Below are positions 30,615 through 40,095 of a stretch of DNA of 42,563 bases, piece after piece (the stretch's first letter is position 1; every line of letters starts with the position of its first letter). The translations under genes were made by a program, and so were the position numbers. Location of the stretch: positions 1-42,563 of the forward strand of contig CABPYL010000025.1 in assembly GCA_902461565.1 (NCBI GenBank), given 5' to 3'. Origin of the DNA: an uncultured Porphyromonadaceae bacterium (GTDB lineage: Bacteria > Bacteroidota > Bacteroidia > Bacteroidales > Muribaculaceae). The notes beneath the pieces were generated by a model that searched no databases, was not told the DNA's origin, and saw only the letters and a list, made by a program, of their open reading frames with translations.

Positions 30615-33600
30615 AACGTGCGATTGTCAATGTCTTTTTTGTTCTGCTGTGGACTGTTATGGCGCTTGTGCTGTGTGTCGCAGGTACCTTGGTGTGCAGT
30701 GTGAAACTTCTCAGTCCCGACAAGCTTACTCCCATAGTGAGTAACTTTGCCAACAAGGCACTGGATGCTCGCGTTAATGTGGGCAGGGTAGAGCTGTCGT
30801 TCGAACCTGCGTTTCCGGTACTCAGGCTACAGATAGATTCCCTCGAGATTATATCCGAGGCTCTGAAAGCCGGCGACCGCGCCGCACTTCCGGCATATTC
30901 CGATACACTTTTCACTTTGCAGCGTTTCGACGGGGGTGTGGATCTGCTGCCCCTGCTCACGCGTGGCGAGATTGCCGTGGGCGACGTTAAGCTGGTGCGT
31001 CCGGCGTTAAACATAGTGCTCGACAGAGAGGGGCGTGGAAATTTTGATATTTACAGAGCTGCGGACAGCGAGGCCGACGACACAGATGCAGTTGTTATTC
31101 CGCCGTTCTCCATCAGTCGCTTTTCGTTTGTGGAGCCTCGGGAGATACGCTATTTCAACGCAGTGGATTCTGCTGAAGCGTCGGTGCTCCTGCTTTCCGA
31201 GGCGTATGTGGACGGCAGGACATCGCCGAGATATGTTCTGAAAGCCGATGGACAGCTGGGTGGACCGTTCGCAAAACTGATTAATATAGACAACGTCCGT
31301 ATCGGTCTGGACGGCAAGGTACGCTGGGAGCCGCAGCGGCCCGAGATGCTTGCGCTGGAAGATTTTACGATATATGGAGCTTTTCTGAGGGCCACGCTGG
31401 CAACCGAACTTATATACGACAGCACTCTTGTTGTGAATAGCGCCGAGTTGCGTGTAAACCCGTTTGCTGTTACCGATGTGATGCAGGTGCTTCCTCCTGA
31501 AATGCTCAAGGAATACAGGCTGATAAAACCGTTTTTCGGCACAGACGCCACAATTGCGGCGAACGTGCGCATAGACCATCCTTTTCGAGCCGCTACAGAC
31601 AGCATTCCGTGGGCTACAATAAATGTGGAGGTGCCTGAATGCAGCATGCACTACGGCAAAGCCGATATCCGTTCGCTGATATTCGAAGGCACTGTGGAGC
31701 TTCGCGGTAACGATGCAGACTCGGCAAGAGTGAATATCCGTCGATTTCATGTTGCGGGACCCGCGACGTCGCTCGATTTCTCCGGTGACGCCTCGCAGCT
31801 GATTTCCGATCCCGCTTTCGATGTTACGCTGAAGGGTGACATCGACCTGCTCCGGTTACCGCCCGTACTCACGCGGTTCATTCCCGGCAGCCTCACCGGA
31901 CGTCTCAGTTTCAGTCTGGATGCAGAAGGAACAGCCTCGATGTTTCATGCAAACCGTTTCCACAGGCTCGACGTCCGCGGCAAACTTGATGGTAAAGATC
32001 TGTATTTCCTTTCGGAAGATACTGCCAGGATGGCGGTTGTGGATGGTCTGGGAATACGTTTCGGCTCGCAGATACGCGGGCGCGACAAGTCAATGCGTCC
32101 ATCGCTCGGCGCGATGATAAAGGTAGATACCGCAAGCGTGCTTATCGACGGTGTCAGCATCAATGCCTCGGCTCTGTCGCTTGGCGCAGGAGTAGAGAAC
32201 AGCGCTCCTACGCGCGATACCACAGTAGTGGTGCCTGTGGGCGGTGGTCTTAAAATCGGCCGGCTGTCTGTCCGGTCTATTACCGACAGCGCGGGTGTAT
32301 ATATCCGCGGGCTGCTTGGCCGTGTGGGCGTGCAGCGCTACGAGGGTAACAGGCATATGCCACTTATCAAAGCCGATCTTAATCTGGACAGAATATCGGC
32401 AGGCTCGAAAAGCACGCGTTTCAATATGCGTGATGCGGGGCTGCATGCCACAACATATCTGAATCCGGCGCGTGCGAAGCGGATGAAAGAGATAAAACAC
32501 CTCAGCGACAGCATTCAGCGCCGTCATCCGGAGCTGTCGCCCGATTCGGTGATGCGTCTGGCTATTGAGAAACGCAGAGCCAACAGAGGCCACAAGCGCC
32601 GTGTGCGCACAGAAACGACTGCCGAGGATACCGAAATAATAGAATGGGATCTTTCCAACGGCTTACGCAAATATATGACCAACTGGGTTCTGGAGGGCAC
32701 GCTTGCCACAGACCGCGCCCGTCTGCTTACGCCCTATTTCCCCCTGCGTAATGAAATAAGCCATCTGGATATAAAATTCAGCACCGATTCCGTATTGCTG
32801 AACGGGATGCGCTACAAGGCAGGCCATACAGATCTTAATATCACCGGTCTGATATCCGATATCCGGCGAAGCCTTCTGTCGCGTACGGGCCGTAACAGGC
32901 TCAAGATTAATTTTGACATCAACAGCGATACCATCGATGTAAACCAGCTTGCCGCAGCAGCTTTCGCAGGCTCGGCCTATGCCGAAAGCCTGCGTCGCGG
33001 AGCAAAAGGTATAGACATGGATATGGACGAGAGCAAGCTTGAGCAGCAGCTGGACGCTATGGCATCGCAGAAGGCCGATACCGTGGGCCCGCTGTTAGTG
33101 CCCACCAACATAGATGCCACGCTTTCTGTCCGCGCCGGCAAGCTGATATATTCCGACCTTGACATGAAGCACCTCAGCGGCGATATGCTGGTTTACGACG
33201 GAGCTGTGAACCTGCACAACCTGTCGGCTATCTCCGATGCGGGAAGCATGTCTCTTTCGGCATTGTACTATGCCCCCAAGCCGTCCGACATGCAGTTCGG
33301 GCTTGGTCTGGAGCTTGCACGTTTCCGTATCGAGCGTTTCCTCACCCTTGTGCCGGCCGTGGATTCCATAATGCCTATGCTGCGTGATTTCAGTGGTATC
33401 ATAGATGCCAACATAGCAGCTACCGTGGACATCGACAGTTGCATGAATCTGGAATTACCAACACTCGACGCCGCTATCAGGCTTACAGGGGATAGTCTGG
33501 CACTGATCAATCCGGAGACTTACGCTACCCTCGGCAAATGGCTGCGTTTCCGCGACCGCGCCGACAATAAGATAAAGCATATGAACGTGGAGATGCTTGT

Positions 33601-34132
33601 ACGCGACAATATGCTGCAGCTGTTCCCGTTCAGTTTCGATATAGACCGCTATCGTCTGGGTGTTCTGGGACATAACGATCTGGCGATGAATTTCAACTAC
33701 CATATCTCGGTACTGAAATCGCCGCTTCCGTTCCGATTCGGTATAACCATAAAGGGCAATCCGGACAAATACAAAATTCGTCTTGGGGGCGCCAAGTTCA
33801 AGGATAATATGGTTGCCGAAAATGTGAACATTGTCGATACGGCCCGCGTTAATCTTGTACGCCAGATAGAGAATGTATTCCGCCGCGGCGTAAGCAACTC
33901 ACGCTTCGCTAAAATCAATGTGGCGTCACCAGACACAACCGGATTACTTGACGGCGATGATTCGGCTCTTACAGCAGCCGATTCCACCATGCTTATCCGT
34001 GAAGGCCTACTGGAGGCACCTCCCGAACAGCAGACGTCTGCCGACAGCGAGAAAGAAAAAAAGAAGAAGGGCGGCAAGAACAAGGATAAAAAGAGCAAGG
34101 AAAATTCCGAGGCAGTGATAAAGAAAGACTGA
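30611..34132 (+). CDS. Very large AsmA-family envelope protein
   Basis: A 1173-residue protein. The start at 30611 is preferred over the upstream in-frame Met at 30551, since it gives MKRAIVNVFFVLLWTVMALV, a membrane anchor (about residues 5-30), and overlaps the previous stop by ATGA. The rest is AsmA-like: the N-terminal region KLTPIVSNFANKALDARVNV and repeated beta segments, and a C-terminal AsmA-type region near residues 930-1080 (SIMPMLRDFSGIIDANIAAT, then NFNYHISVLKSPLPFRFGIT). AsmA proteins form long beta-grooves bridging inner and outer membrane for lipid transport. The end is a lysine-rich low-complexity tail (EKEKKKKGGKNKDKK). Specific substrate unknown. Confidence 0.88.
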   Translation: MKRAIVNVFFVLLWTVMALVLCVAGTLVCSVKLLSPDKLTPIVSNFANKALDARVNVGRVELSFEPAFPVLRLQIDSLEIISEALKAGDRAALPAYSDTLFTLQRFDGGVDLLPLLTRGEIAVGDVKLVRPALNIVLDREGRGNFDIYRAADSEADDTDAVVIPPFSISRFSFVEPREIRYFNAVDSAEASVLLLSEAYVDGRTSPRYVLKADGQLGGPFAKLINIDNVRIGLDGKVRWEPQRPEMLALEDFTIYGAFLRATLATELIYDSTLVVNSAELRVNPFAVTDVMQVLPPEMLKEYRLIKPFFGTDATIAANVRIDHPFRAATDSIPWATINVEVPECSMHYGKADIRSLIFEGTVELRGNDADSARVNIRRFHVAGPATSLDFSGDASQLISDPAFDVTLKGDIDLLRLPPVLTRFIPGSLTGRLSFSLDAEGTASMFHANRFHRLDVRGKLDGKDLYFLSEDTARMAVVDGLGIRFGSQIRGRDKSMRPSLGAMIKVDTASVLIDGVSINASALSLGAGVENSAPTRDTTVVVPVGGGLKIGRLSVRSITDSAGVYIRGLLGRVGVQRYEGNRHMPLIKADLNLDRISAGSKSTRFNMRDAGLHATTYLNPARAKRMKEIKHLSDSIQRRHPELSPDSVMRLAIEKRRANRGHKRRVRTETTAEDTEIIEWDLSNGLRKYMTNWVLEGTLATDRARLLTPYFPLRNEISHLDIKFSTDSVLLNGMRYKAGHTDLNITGLISDIRRSLLSRTGRNRLKINFDINSDTIDVNQLAAAAFAGSAYAESLRRGAKGIDMDMDESKLEQQLDAMASQKADTVGPLLVPTNIDATLSVRAGKLIYSDLDMKHLSGDMLVYDGAVNLHNLSAISDAGSMSLSALYYAPKPSDMQFGLGLELARFRIERFLTLVPAVDSIMPMLRDFSGIIDANIAATVDIDSCMNLELPTLDAAIRLTGDSLALINPETYATLGKWLRFRDRADNKIKHMNVEMLVRDNMLQLFPFSFDIDRYRLGVLGHNDLAMNFNYHISVLKSPLPFRFGITIKGNPDKYKIRLGGAKFKDNMVAENVNIVDTARVNLVRQIENVFRRGVSNSRFAKINVASPDTTGLLDGDDSALTAADSTMLIREGLLEAPPEQQTSADSEKEKKKKGGKNKDKKSKENSEAVIKKD

Positions 34133-34134
34133 CT

Positions 34135-34875
34135 ATGACAGCAGATATATTGGAAAAGGGACTGGAACATTATAAGGTCCGCACAGGCAAGACCCTGCAT
34201 CGCCCGGGGGCCGTTATGTTCGATATGGACGGAGTACTCTACGACTCCATGCCCGGGCATGCCGTAGCATGGAAGCAAATGTGCGACGAGAATGGTATTG
34301 AAGCCGTTGCGGACGAATTCTTCGCTTACGAAGGCCGTACAGGCGCTTCCACCATAGAGATATTATACATGAGACAGTTCGGGCACAAACCTACACAGGA
34401 GGACATTAAGCGTCTGTACGCACGCAAATGTGTGTTCTTCAATGCAATGGGTGAGCCTCCGATGATGCCCGGCGCAAGCGATGCCGTAGGTGTCGTGCTG
34501 GCTGCCGGGGTCAAGGCGGTACTTGTTACCGGTTCTGGACAGACTTCGATTTTAGACAGGCTTGTGCGCGACTATTCCGGTGCTTTTCTTCCGGAGCATA
34601 GGGTAACATCCCGCGACGTACTTCGCGGCAAACCCGATCCGGAACCGTATCTGATGGGACTGGAGAAAGCCGGAGTGGCAGCGGATTATGCCATTGCGAT
34701 AGACAACGCGCCTCTTGGTGTGGAGGCAGCTTCCGGTGCTGGGGTATTTACCATAGGAGTGCGCACGGGACCCGTTCCGGAAGGATGCCTTATGGATGCC
34801 GGTGCCGATGTGGAACTGACGTCCATGACGGAGTGTGCGCGTCTGCTGGAGCAGATTTTCAGAAAAACATTATAA
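34135..34875 (+). CDS. HAD-superfamily phosphatase/phosphoglucomutase-like protein
   Basis: A 246-residue HAD hydrolase, beta-phosphoglucomutase/phosphatase subfamily. The four HAD motifs are visible: DMDGVLYDS (motif I, with the nucleophilic Asp), VTGSG (motif II), the Lys in RGKPDPEPY (motif III), and AIDNAPLGVEAA (motif IV, where the family more often has ED; here DN). A helical cap separates motifs I and II. The substrate cannot be named. It starts 2 bases after the AsmA stop, so it is likely co-transcribed, and aroB follows after 60 bases. Confidence 0.88.
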   Translation: MTADILEKGLEHYKVRTGKTLHRPGAVMFDMDGVLYDSMPGHAVAWKQMCDENGIEAVADEFFAYEGRTGASTIEILYMRQFGHKPTQEDIKRLYARKCVFFNAMGEPPMMPGASDAVGVVLAAGVKAVLVTGSGQTSILDRLVRDYSGAFLPEHRVTSRDVLRGKPDPEPYLMGLEKAGVAADYAIAIDNAPLGVEAASGAGVFTIGVRTGPVPEGCLMDAGADVELTSMTECARLLEQIFRKTL

Positions 34876-34935
34876 GATTGTTTATTGTTTAAAAACAGAG
34901 GCGCAGGTTTGCATTCGCGCCCAAAAAGTAATTCT

Positions 34936-36009
34936 ATGAAACAGAAACTTATTTTTACTAATCTTGTAGGAGAAGCTGTAGACACGCTGATTGCCGACCT
35001 TGGCAATCCGGCGGCCGTAGTTGTTGTAGATACCAATACGGCCCAGTTTGTACTCCCTGTTGTACAAAAGGTTTCCAAAACGCTCGCCGATGCTCCGGTG
35101 ATTACCGTCAAGGCCGGCGACACAAATAAGAATCTTGATGAACTGGTGTCGCTGTGGACGCAGCTGTCCCGTCTCGAAGCTACGCGTGAGACTGTAGTTG
35201 TCAATCTTGGCGGTGGTGTAGTCAGTGATATGGCCGGCTTTGCTGCTGCGACATATAAGCGCGGCATGCGTTGCATAAATATTCCCACCACGGTGCTTGC
35301 CGCCGTAGATGCCGCCATAGGAGGAAAAACCGGCATAAATTTCAACGGTTTCAAAAACCAGATAGGTTCATTCTACGAGCCTGACGCTGCGATTATATCC
35401 ACCATTTTCTTTAACACGCTCACCGAGCAGCAGGTGCTCTCCGGCTATGCCGAGATGCTTAAGCACGGTCTGCTGGAGAATCCGAAAACCCTTGGCAAAC
35501 TGTTGAAATACAGTCCAGTTTATCCATCATTCGATTCCGAGGCCATGCTGCCGCTACTTCAGGACAGTGTGCTTGTGAAGCAGCGTATAGTAGACCAGGA
35601 CCTTACCGAAAGCGGTCTGCGGAAGGCACTGAACCTCGGACATACCGTTGGACATGCATTCGAGGCCTTCTCGTTCAGGCATCAGTCGCCCGTGCCTCAC
35701 GGATATGCCGTGGCGTGGGGCCTTGTGGTTGAACTGGTGCTGTCCAATATGCTCTACGAATTTCCCTCTGCCACTTTGCATCAGTTCGCCGATTACGTGA
35801 AGACCAATTACGGTGCTTTCCCCGTTACTTGCGACGACTATCCCGAACTTATCTCAATAATGCGTCAGGACAAGAAAAACGCCACGCCCGACGCAATAAA
35901 CTTCACATTGCTGAAGGACGTGGGTGTGCCGGAGATCAACTGTGTGGCCAGACCCGAACAGATTACCGCTGCGCTTGATATATACCGCGACCTGATGTCG
36001 CTGGCATAA
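34936..36009 (+). CDS. aroB: 3-dehydroquinate synthase
   Basis: A 357-residue enzyme of the shikimate pathway that turns DAHP into 3-dehydroquinate with NAD and a metal. The NAD-binding GGGVVSDMAGFAAATYKRG (92-110), the IPTTVLAAVDAAIGGKTGIN substrate segment, the metal-ligand regions with Glu173 (YAEMLKHG), the NLGHTVGHAFE motif (His236/His240) and PHGYAVAWG (His255) are all present. Length is normal. The start at 34936 is preferred over an upstream in-frame Met at 34885 since it begins at the family N-terminus (MKQKLIFTNLV). It ends 4 bases from the convergent TPR gene, with no room for a terminator between them. Confidence 0.96.
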   Translation: MKQKLIFTNLVGEAVDTLIADLGNPAAVVVVDTNTAQFVLPVVQKVSKTLADAPVITVKAGDTNKNLDELVSLWTQLSRLEATRETVVVNLGGGVVSDMAGFAAATYKRGMRCINIPTTVLAAVDAAIGGKTGINFNGFKNQIGSFYEPDAAIISTIFFNTLTEQQVLSGYAEMLKHGLLENPKTLGKLLKYSPVYPSFDSEAMLPLLQDSVLVKQRIVDQDLTESGLRKALNLGHTVGHAFEAFSFRHQSPVPHGYAVAWGLVVELVLSNMLYEFPSATLHQFADYVKTNYGAFPVTCDDYPELISIMRQDKKNATPDAINFTLLKDVGVPEINCVARPEQITAALDIYRDLMSLA

Positions 36010-36013
36010 GAAA

Positions 36014-36877
36014 TTACAGCCCGAGTGTTTTTATGCGGGCACGCTCTATACCGAGGGAGGATGCTTTTGCGGCGTCCTCCTTCGCCTCTTTATAGCTATA
36101 ACGGTCGCGGTTGAGACGTGCACGGCAGAAGTATAGCTCGCCACTGTCGGGATACTTTTTGAGGCCGTCGCCTATTGTTTTGCTTGCCTCCGTCAGTTCC
36201 TCGAGATCAAGCAGATTCTGAGCCAGGGCTGCATAGTCCTCGGCGTCGCCGATGTCGCTGACAAGCTTACGCAGGTAGGGTGTCGCTTCTTTGTGGCGTC
36301 CCTGTGCGGTGAAGAGCGCCGACATACACACGGCAGTGCTTGTTTCGTCGGGCGCGGCATCGGCCACAACACGGAAATCGGCTTCGGCAATACTGAGGTC
36401 CTTGGCTCCGAGCGACAGCAGCCCGTGCAGATAGCGCGCCTCAACGTTGGCCGAGTCGGCATCGATAACCCTGTTGAGGTCGGCGTATGCCTCGCGGTTG
36501 CGACCGTTTTTAAGGTATACGCGGGCACGGTTGGTAAGTACTGTTTTCATTGACGGAGCGATTGCCAGTGCTTCGGACAAAGTCTTTAATGCAAGAGAAT
36601 CTTTGTCCATGTACGAATACACCATGCCGAGGTTGGACATCAGCAGTACGTTTTCGGGCGAATCGGGCCGCATGGCTATTGCCTCTCGGAGGCGTGCGGC
36701 GGCGGTTTCATAGTCAAGGCTGTCGATGGCACGCGATGCCTCGCCGGCAAGCAGAAAGTAAGGATCTTCCTCATCGTCCGGCACGTCGCGCGCTTCGCAT
36801 GGAAGCGCGCCGAGAAATGCCGGAAGGAAGATAGCAGCGGCAGCAAGCCGTATAGTTTTTATGATTGAGATATTCAT
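36014..36877 (-). CDS. Secreted TPR-repeat protein
   Basis: A 287-residue protein. The start at 36877 is chosen to give the signal peptide MNISIIKTIRLAAAAIFLPAF; a longer in-frame reading adds implausible sequence. The mature part is a run of TPR units: the first near ASRAIDSLDYETAAARLREA, then SNLGMVYSYMDKDSLALKTL, and AYADLNRVIDADSANVEARY, and so on to the C-terminus. It probably acts in the periplasm as an interaction scaffold; the function is unknown. It is the last gene of a minus-strand run glpK-glpF-TPR, 23 bases after glpF. Confidence 0.82.
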   Translation of the reverse strand: MNISIIKTIRLAAAAIFLPAFLGALPCEARDVPDDEEDPYFLLAGEASRAIDSLDYETAAARLREAIAMRPDSPENVLLMSNLGMVYSYMDKDSLALKTLSEALAIAPSMKTVLTNRARVYLKNGRNREAYADLNRVIDADSANVEARYLHGLLSLGAKDLSIAEADFRVVADAAPDETSTAVCMSALFTAQGRHKEATPYLRKLVSDIGDAEDYAALAQNLLDLEELTEASKTIGDGLKKYPDSGELYFCRARLNRDRYSYKEAKEDAAKASSLGIERARIKTLGL

Positions 36878-36900
36878 GATTGATTTTTTGTAGGAGAGGC

Positions 36901-37650
36901 TTAGCCTGCAATGTCCCGGATTATTGCCCAGTAGAGCAGAGCGGCCAACAGGGCGCCGATAACAGGTCCCGCCGCAGGTACCCAGCTGTATTCCCATCGG
37001 CTGGAGCCTTTGCCTTTGATAGGTAGCAGTGCGTGAGCCAAGCGCGGACCGAGGTCGCGTGCGGGGTTGATGGCATAGCCGGTGGTACCACCCAAAGCCA
37101 TGCCTATCACAATTACCAGTAGCCCCACAGGAATGGCGCCGATTGTTCCGAGGCCAACTTCTGCGGTGTTGCTCTTGTCGCCGAGGAACAGAATTACCAG
37201 CACAAGTATGAATGTGCCGATTATTTCGCTTATTAAGTTGCGTGTGCGGTTTTCTATTGCGGGAATTGTGGAGAATACCCCCAGTTTTGCAGCGGCTTCC
37301 TCGGTTGCGTCGAAGTGGTCCTTATAAAATATATACACAACAACACCGCCCATGAAGGCTCCGAACACCTGAGCGCATATATATGGCAGCACAGAAGCCC
37401 AGGGGAACTTCCCGGCTGTGGCAAGACCGATGGACACGGCGGGATTGAGATGTGCGCCTGTAAATGGCCCGGCAATCCACACGCCAACACTGACGGCAAG
37501 ACCCCAGGCTATCGTTACAACTGTCCAGCCGGCGCCTTCGCCTTTTGATTTTTTGAGGCTGACGCAAGCCACAACGCCGCATCCAAGCAAAATCATTACA
37601 AACGTTCCAAGAAACTCGAAAACGCATTGCATGGTAAGAGAAATTTCCAT
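36901..37650 (-). CDS. glpF: Glycerol facilitator (aquaglyceroporin)
   Basis: A 249-residue inner-membrane MIP channel with six transmembrane helices and the two NPA half-helices: HLNPAVS (NPA 69-71) and GYAINPARDLGPR (NPARD 195-199), whose Asp199 is typical of glycerol-conducting members. The start is set at ATG 37650; a TTG two codons upstream is possible. It lies 24 bases downstream of glpK in the same direction, so glycerol enters by GlpF and is trapped by GlpK phosphorylation. No glpD/glpA is in the window. Confidence 0.94.
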   Translation of the reverse strand: MEISLTMQCVFEFLGTFVMILLGCGVVACVSLKKSKGEGAGWTVVTIAWGLAVSVGVWIAGPFTGAHLNPAVSIGLATAGKFPWASVLPYICAQVFGAFMGGVVVYIFYKDHFDATEEAAAKLGVFSTIPAIENRTRNLISEIIGTFILVLVILFLGDKSNTAEVGLGTIGAIPVGLLVIVIGMALGGTTGYAINPARDLGPRLAHALLPIKGKGSSRWEYSWVPAAGPVIGALLAALLYWAIIRDIAG

Positions 37651-37674
37651 ATTCAAAGTATGTGTATTGGTAGT

Positions 37675-39168
37675 TTACTTGCCGGGAGATAGGGTGCGGC
37701 TGATTGCATTCTTCCAACCTTCGATTGCTTTATCGGTTGCGGCGATGTCGCCGGAGGGGTCGAATGAGCGGTCGATACGCCATTGTTCGCGGATTTCGTC
37801 GAGATCTTTCCAATAGCCTACGGCAAGGCCTGCCAGATAAGCCGCGCCGAGTGCCGTGGTTTCGGTAACTTCGGGACGCAGCACCTGCGTGTTGAGTATA
37901 TCGCTCTGGAATTGCATCAGCAGATTGTTGCGCGAAGCCCCGCCGTCTACCTTGAGGTTGCAGATGGGCAATTTTGAGTCTCTCTCCATCGCTTTTACGA
38001 TATCGTATGTCTGGAAAGCGATTCCTTCAAGAGCTGCGCGGGCAATGTGGGCGGTAGTTGTACCGCGGGATATGCCGCATATCAGTCCGCGGGCATCCGG
38101 ATCCCAGTAGGGGGCGCCCAGGCCGGTGAGAGCTGGTACGAAGTATACTCCGTCGGTATCGGGGACAGAAGCCGCGAGTGCTTCTACATCTGACGAGGAG
38201 CTGATACATTTCAGACCGTCGCGCAGCCATTGCACTACCGAACCGCCGACGAAGATGGAACCTTCGAGCGCATAATTTGTCTTACCGTTGATTTTCCATG
38301 CAACAGTGGTGAGCAGCCGGTTCTGCGACAGAATAGGTTTGTCGCCTGTGTTCATCAGCAGGAAGCATCCGGTACCGTATGTGTTCTTGACAGCTCCAGG
38401 CTCTATGCACATCTGGCCGAAGAGTGCCGCCTGCTGGTCGCCCGCGATACCTGCAATAGGTACTTCATGTGCGAAGATGGTGGAGGTGGTGTGACCGTAA
38501 ACTTCGCTGCTTTGCTTTACTTCCGGCATCATGGAGCGCGGAATATCCATCAGCCGGAGCAGTTCGTCGTCCCAGTCGAGGGTGTTGATGTTGAACAGCA
38601 TTGTGCGTGATGCGTTTGTAACGTCGGTAACATGCACGTTACCGCGGGTAAGACGCCACACAAGCCAGGTATCGACAGTTCCGAACATCAGTTTGCCTTC
38701 TTCGGCGCGTTTGCGTGCGCCGGGAACATTCTCGAGAATCCAGCGTATTTTGGTGGCGCTGAAATAGGCGTCGGGTATAAGACCGGTTTTCTGGCGTATC
38801 ATATCCGACAGACCGCGGGCCTTGAGTTCGTCACAGAAATCGGAGGTACGCCTGTCCTGCCACACAATGGCGTTGTATATAGGTTCTTCGGTGTCGCGGT
38901 CCCATACTATTGTGGTTTCTCGCTGGTTAGTTATTCCTATCGCGGCGATATTCAGACCGTTTATGCCTATTGCCGATATTGCCTCGGCGATTACGGCAGC
39001 CTGCGACGACCATATTTCGTGAGGTTCGTGTTCCACCCAACCGGATTTGGGAAAATACTGGGTGAATTCTTTCTGTGCAACGGAGCATATTTTGCCGTTG
39101 TGGTCGAATACTATGGCGCGGGAGCTGCTGGTGCCCTGGTCCAGTGCGAGAATATATTTGTCAGTCAT
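37675..39168 (-). CDS. glpK: Glycerol kinase
   Basis: A 497-residue FGGY-family kinase phosphorylating glycerol to glycerol 3-phosphate. The start at 39168 gives the family N-terminus MTDKYILALDQGTSSSRAIV; an upstream in-frame Met at 39252 would add 28 unlikely residues across the promoter. The later markers IGITNQRETTIVWDRDT, IYNAIVWQDRRT, AIAGIAGDQQAALFGQ-like PIAGIAGDQQAALFGQ and DGGASRNNLLMQFQSD are all there. Length is normal and active-site segments are complete. It heads the glpK-glpF-TPR run from the promoter at 39210-39240. Confidence 0.97.
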   Translation of the reverse strand: MTDKYILALDQGTSSSRAIVFDHNGKICSVAQKEFTQYFPKSGWVEHEPHEIWSSQAAVIAEAISAIGINGLNIAAIGITNQRETTIVWDRDTEEPIYNAIVWQDRRTSDFCDELKARGLSDMIRQKTGLIPDAYFSATKIRWILENVPGARKRAEEGKLMFGTVDTWLVWRLTRGNVHVTDVTNASRTMLFNINTLDWDDELLRLMDIPRSMMPEVKQSSEVYGHTTSTIFAHEVPIAGIAGDQQAALFGQMCIEPGAVKNTYGTGCFLLMNTGDKPILSQNRLLTTVAWKINGKTNYALEGSIFVGGSVVQWLRDGLKCISSSSDVEALAASVPDTDGVYFVPALTGLGAPYWDPDARGLICGISRGTTTAHIARAALEGIAFQTYDIVKAMERDSKLPICNLKVDGGASRNNLLMQFQSDILNTQVLRPEVTETTALGAAYLAGLAVGYWKDLDEIREQWRIDRSFDPSGDIAATDKAIEGWKNAISRTLSPGK

Positions 39169-39209
39169 GATATAAGGTGTTGTGCCCTGTACGAGGGCTT
39201 GTTCTTGGG

Positions 39210-39240
39210 CAAAAATATAATAATTCGACATAATAAACAA
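39210..39240 (-). promoter_or_regulatory. glpK promoter
   Basis: Minus strand: TTG (complement of 39238-39240), 20-base spacer, TATTTTTG (complement of 39210-39217), 41 bases before the glpK ATG. It supports the short glpK start. Confidence 0.65.
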
Positions 39241-39241
39241 G

Positions 39242-39269
39242 TTCCCGGGCAATGAAGTTGCTCCGGGAA
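39242..39269 (-). terminator. Terminator between cdaA and glpK
   Basis: Long stem TTCCCGGGCAA (39242-39252) with TTGCTCCGGGAA (39258-39269), one bulged base. On the minus strand it is followed by TTGTTTATTATG, only moderately T-rich. It touches the glpK -33 element, so the end of one operon and the start of the next are packed together. Confidence 0.6.
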
Positions 39270-39312
39270 TTATAATAATATGTAAAAAGGATGTGTATAG
39301 GTGTTCAGCTGT

Positions 39313-40095
39313 TTATTTTGCCGACATTATGGCGACGGCGTTGAGGCGGTGTTCCAGTTCTGTTGAACTGAGGCGGGTTGCGAGTTTTCCGCGGTGTGCG
39401 ATGGAAATATTGCCTGTTTCCTCACTCACCACAATGGCGAGGGCGTCCGTGGCCTGGGCTATGCCGAGGGCCGAACGGTGCCGCAGGCCTAAGGTGCGTG
39501 GCACGTCGCTGTCGTGGCTTACGGGAAGAATGCAGCCGGCGGATACTATGCGGTTGTGGGCGATAATCATGGCGCCGTCGTGCAGCGGAGAGTTTTTAAA
39601 AAAGATGTTCTCGATAAGGCGTGTGTTGATGTTGGCGTCTATACGGTCTCCGGAATCGGCGTAGTGGTCCAGACTTATGGTCTGTTCCACAACTATCAGC
39701 GCTCCAGTCTTGCTTTTTGACATGCTCATGCAGGCATACACGACCGGCATTACCCATGCAAGCGCTTCGGCGTCGTCTCCTTCTTTGTGGTGGTGGAAAA
39801 ATTTGCGCAGGAACCGCCATCGCCGCTGCGATCCCAATTCCACAAGGAAACGTTTTATAGGCTCCTGGAATATTATCACGAGGATAATAAGGCCTATTGC
39901 CATGAACTTGTCCAATATGGTGCCAATCAGACGCATGTCGAATATCTCGGAGGCAAGTGCCCAGATGACGATGAAAGCCAGCACGCCATAGAAAATGTTT
40001 ATGGTGCCAGACTCCTTCATCAGCCTGTAGATGTAGAACAGCAGCAGGGCGAACAGGAGAATGTCGATAATATCCTTGACTCCTAAATAGAACAT
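39313..40095 (-). CDS. cdaA: Diadenylate cyclase CdaA (c-di-AMP synthase)
   Basis: A 260-residue inner-membrane enzyme that makes c-di-AMP from two ATP. It has three N-terminal membrane helices (about 8-25, 32-50, 60-80) and a DAC domain with the catalytic DGA (173-175, SPLHDGAMII) and RHR (205-207, GLRHRSALG) motifs. Length matches CdaA. Its start lies inside the end of folP (13 bases of overlap), so translation is coupled. A regulator of the CdaR type is not next to it here. In this lineage c-di-AMP is expected to govern envelope and osmotic functions. Confidence 0.95.
   Translation of the reverse strand: MFYLGVKDIIDILLFALLLFYIYRLMKESGTINIFYGVLAFIVIWALASEIFDMRLIGTILDKFMAIGLIILVIIFQEPIKRFLVELGSQRRWRFLRKFFHHHKEGDDAEALAWVMPVVYACMSMSKSKTGALIVVEQTISLDHYADSGDRIDANINTRLIENIFFKNSPLHDGAMIIAHNRIVSAGCILPVSHDSDVPRTLGLRHRSALGIAQATDALAIVVSEETGNISIAHRGKLATRLSSTELEHRLNAVAIMSAK

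Noticed and set aside
34900..34921. Terminator between the HAD gene and aroB
   Set aside because: The 5-bp stem GGCGC/GCGCC has no T run after it; not strong enough to call.
34885..34935. Longer aroB start
   Set aside because: The extra 17 residues are not part of known AroB N-termini, and the region includes a GGCGC/GCGCC inverted repeat typical of a leader.
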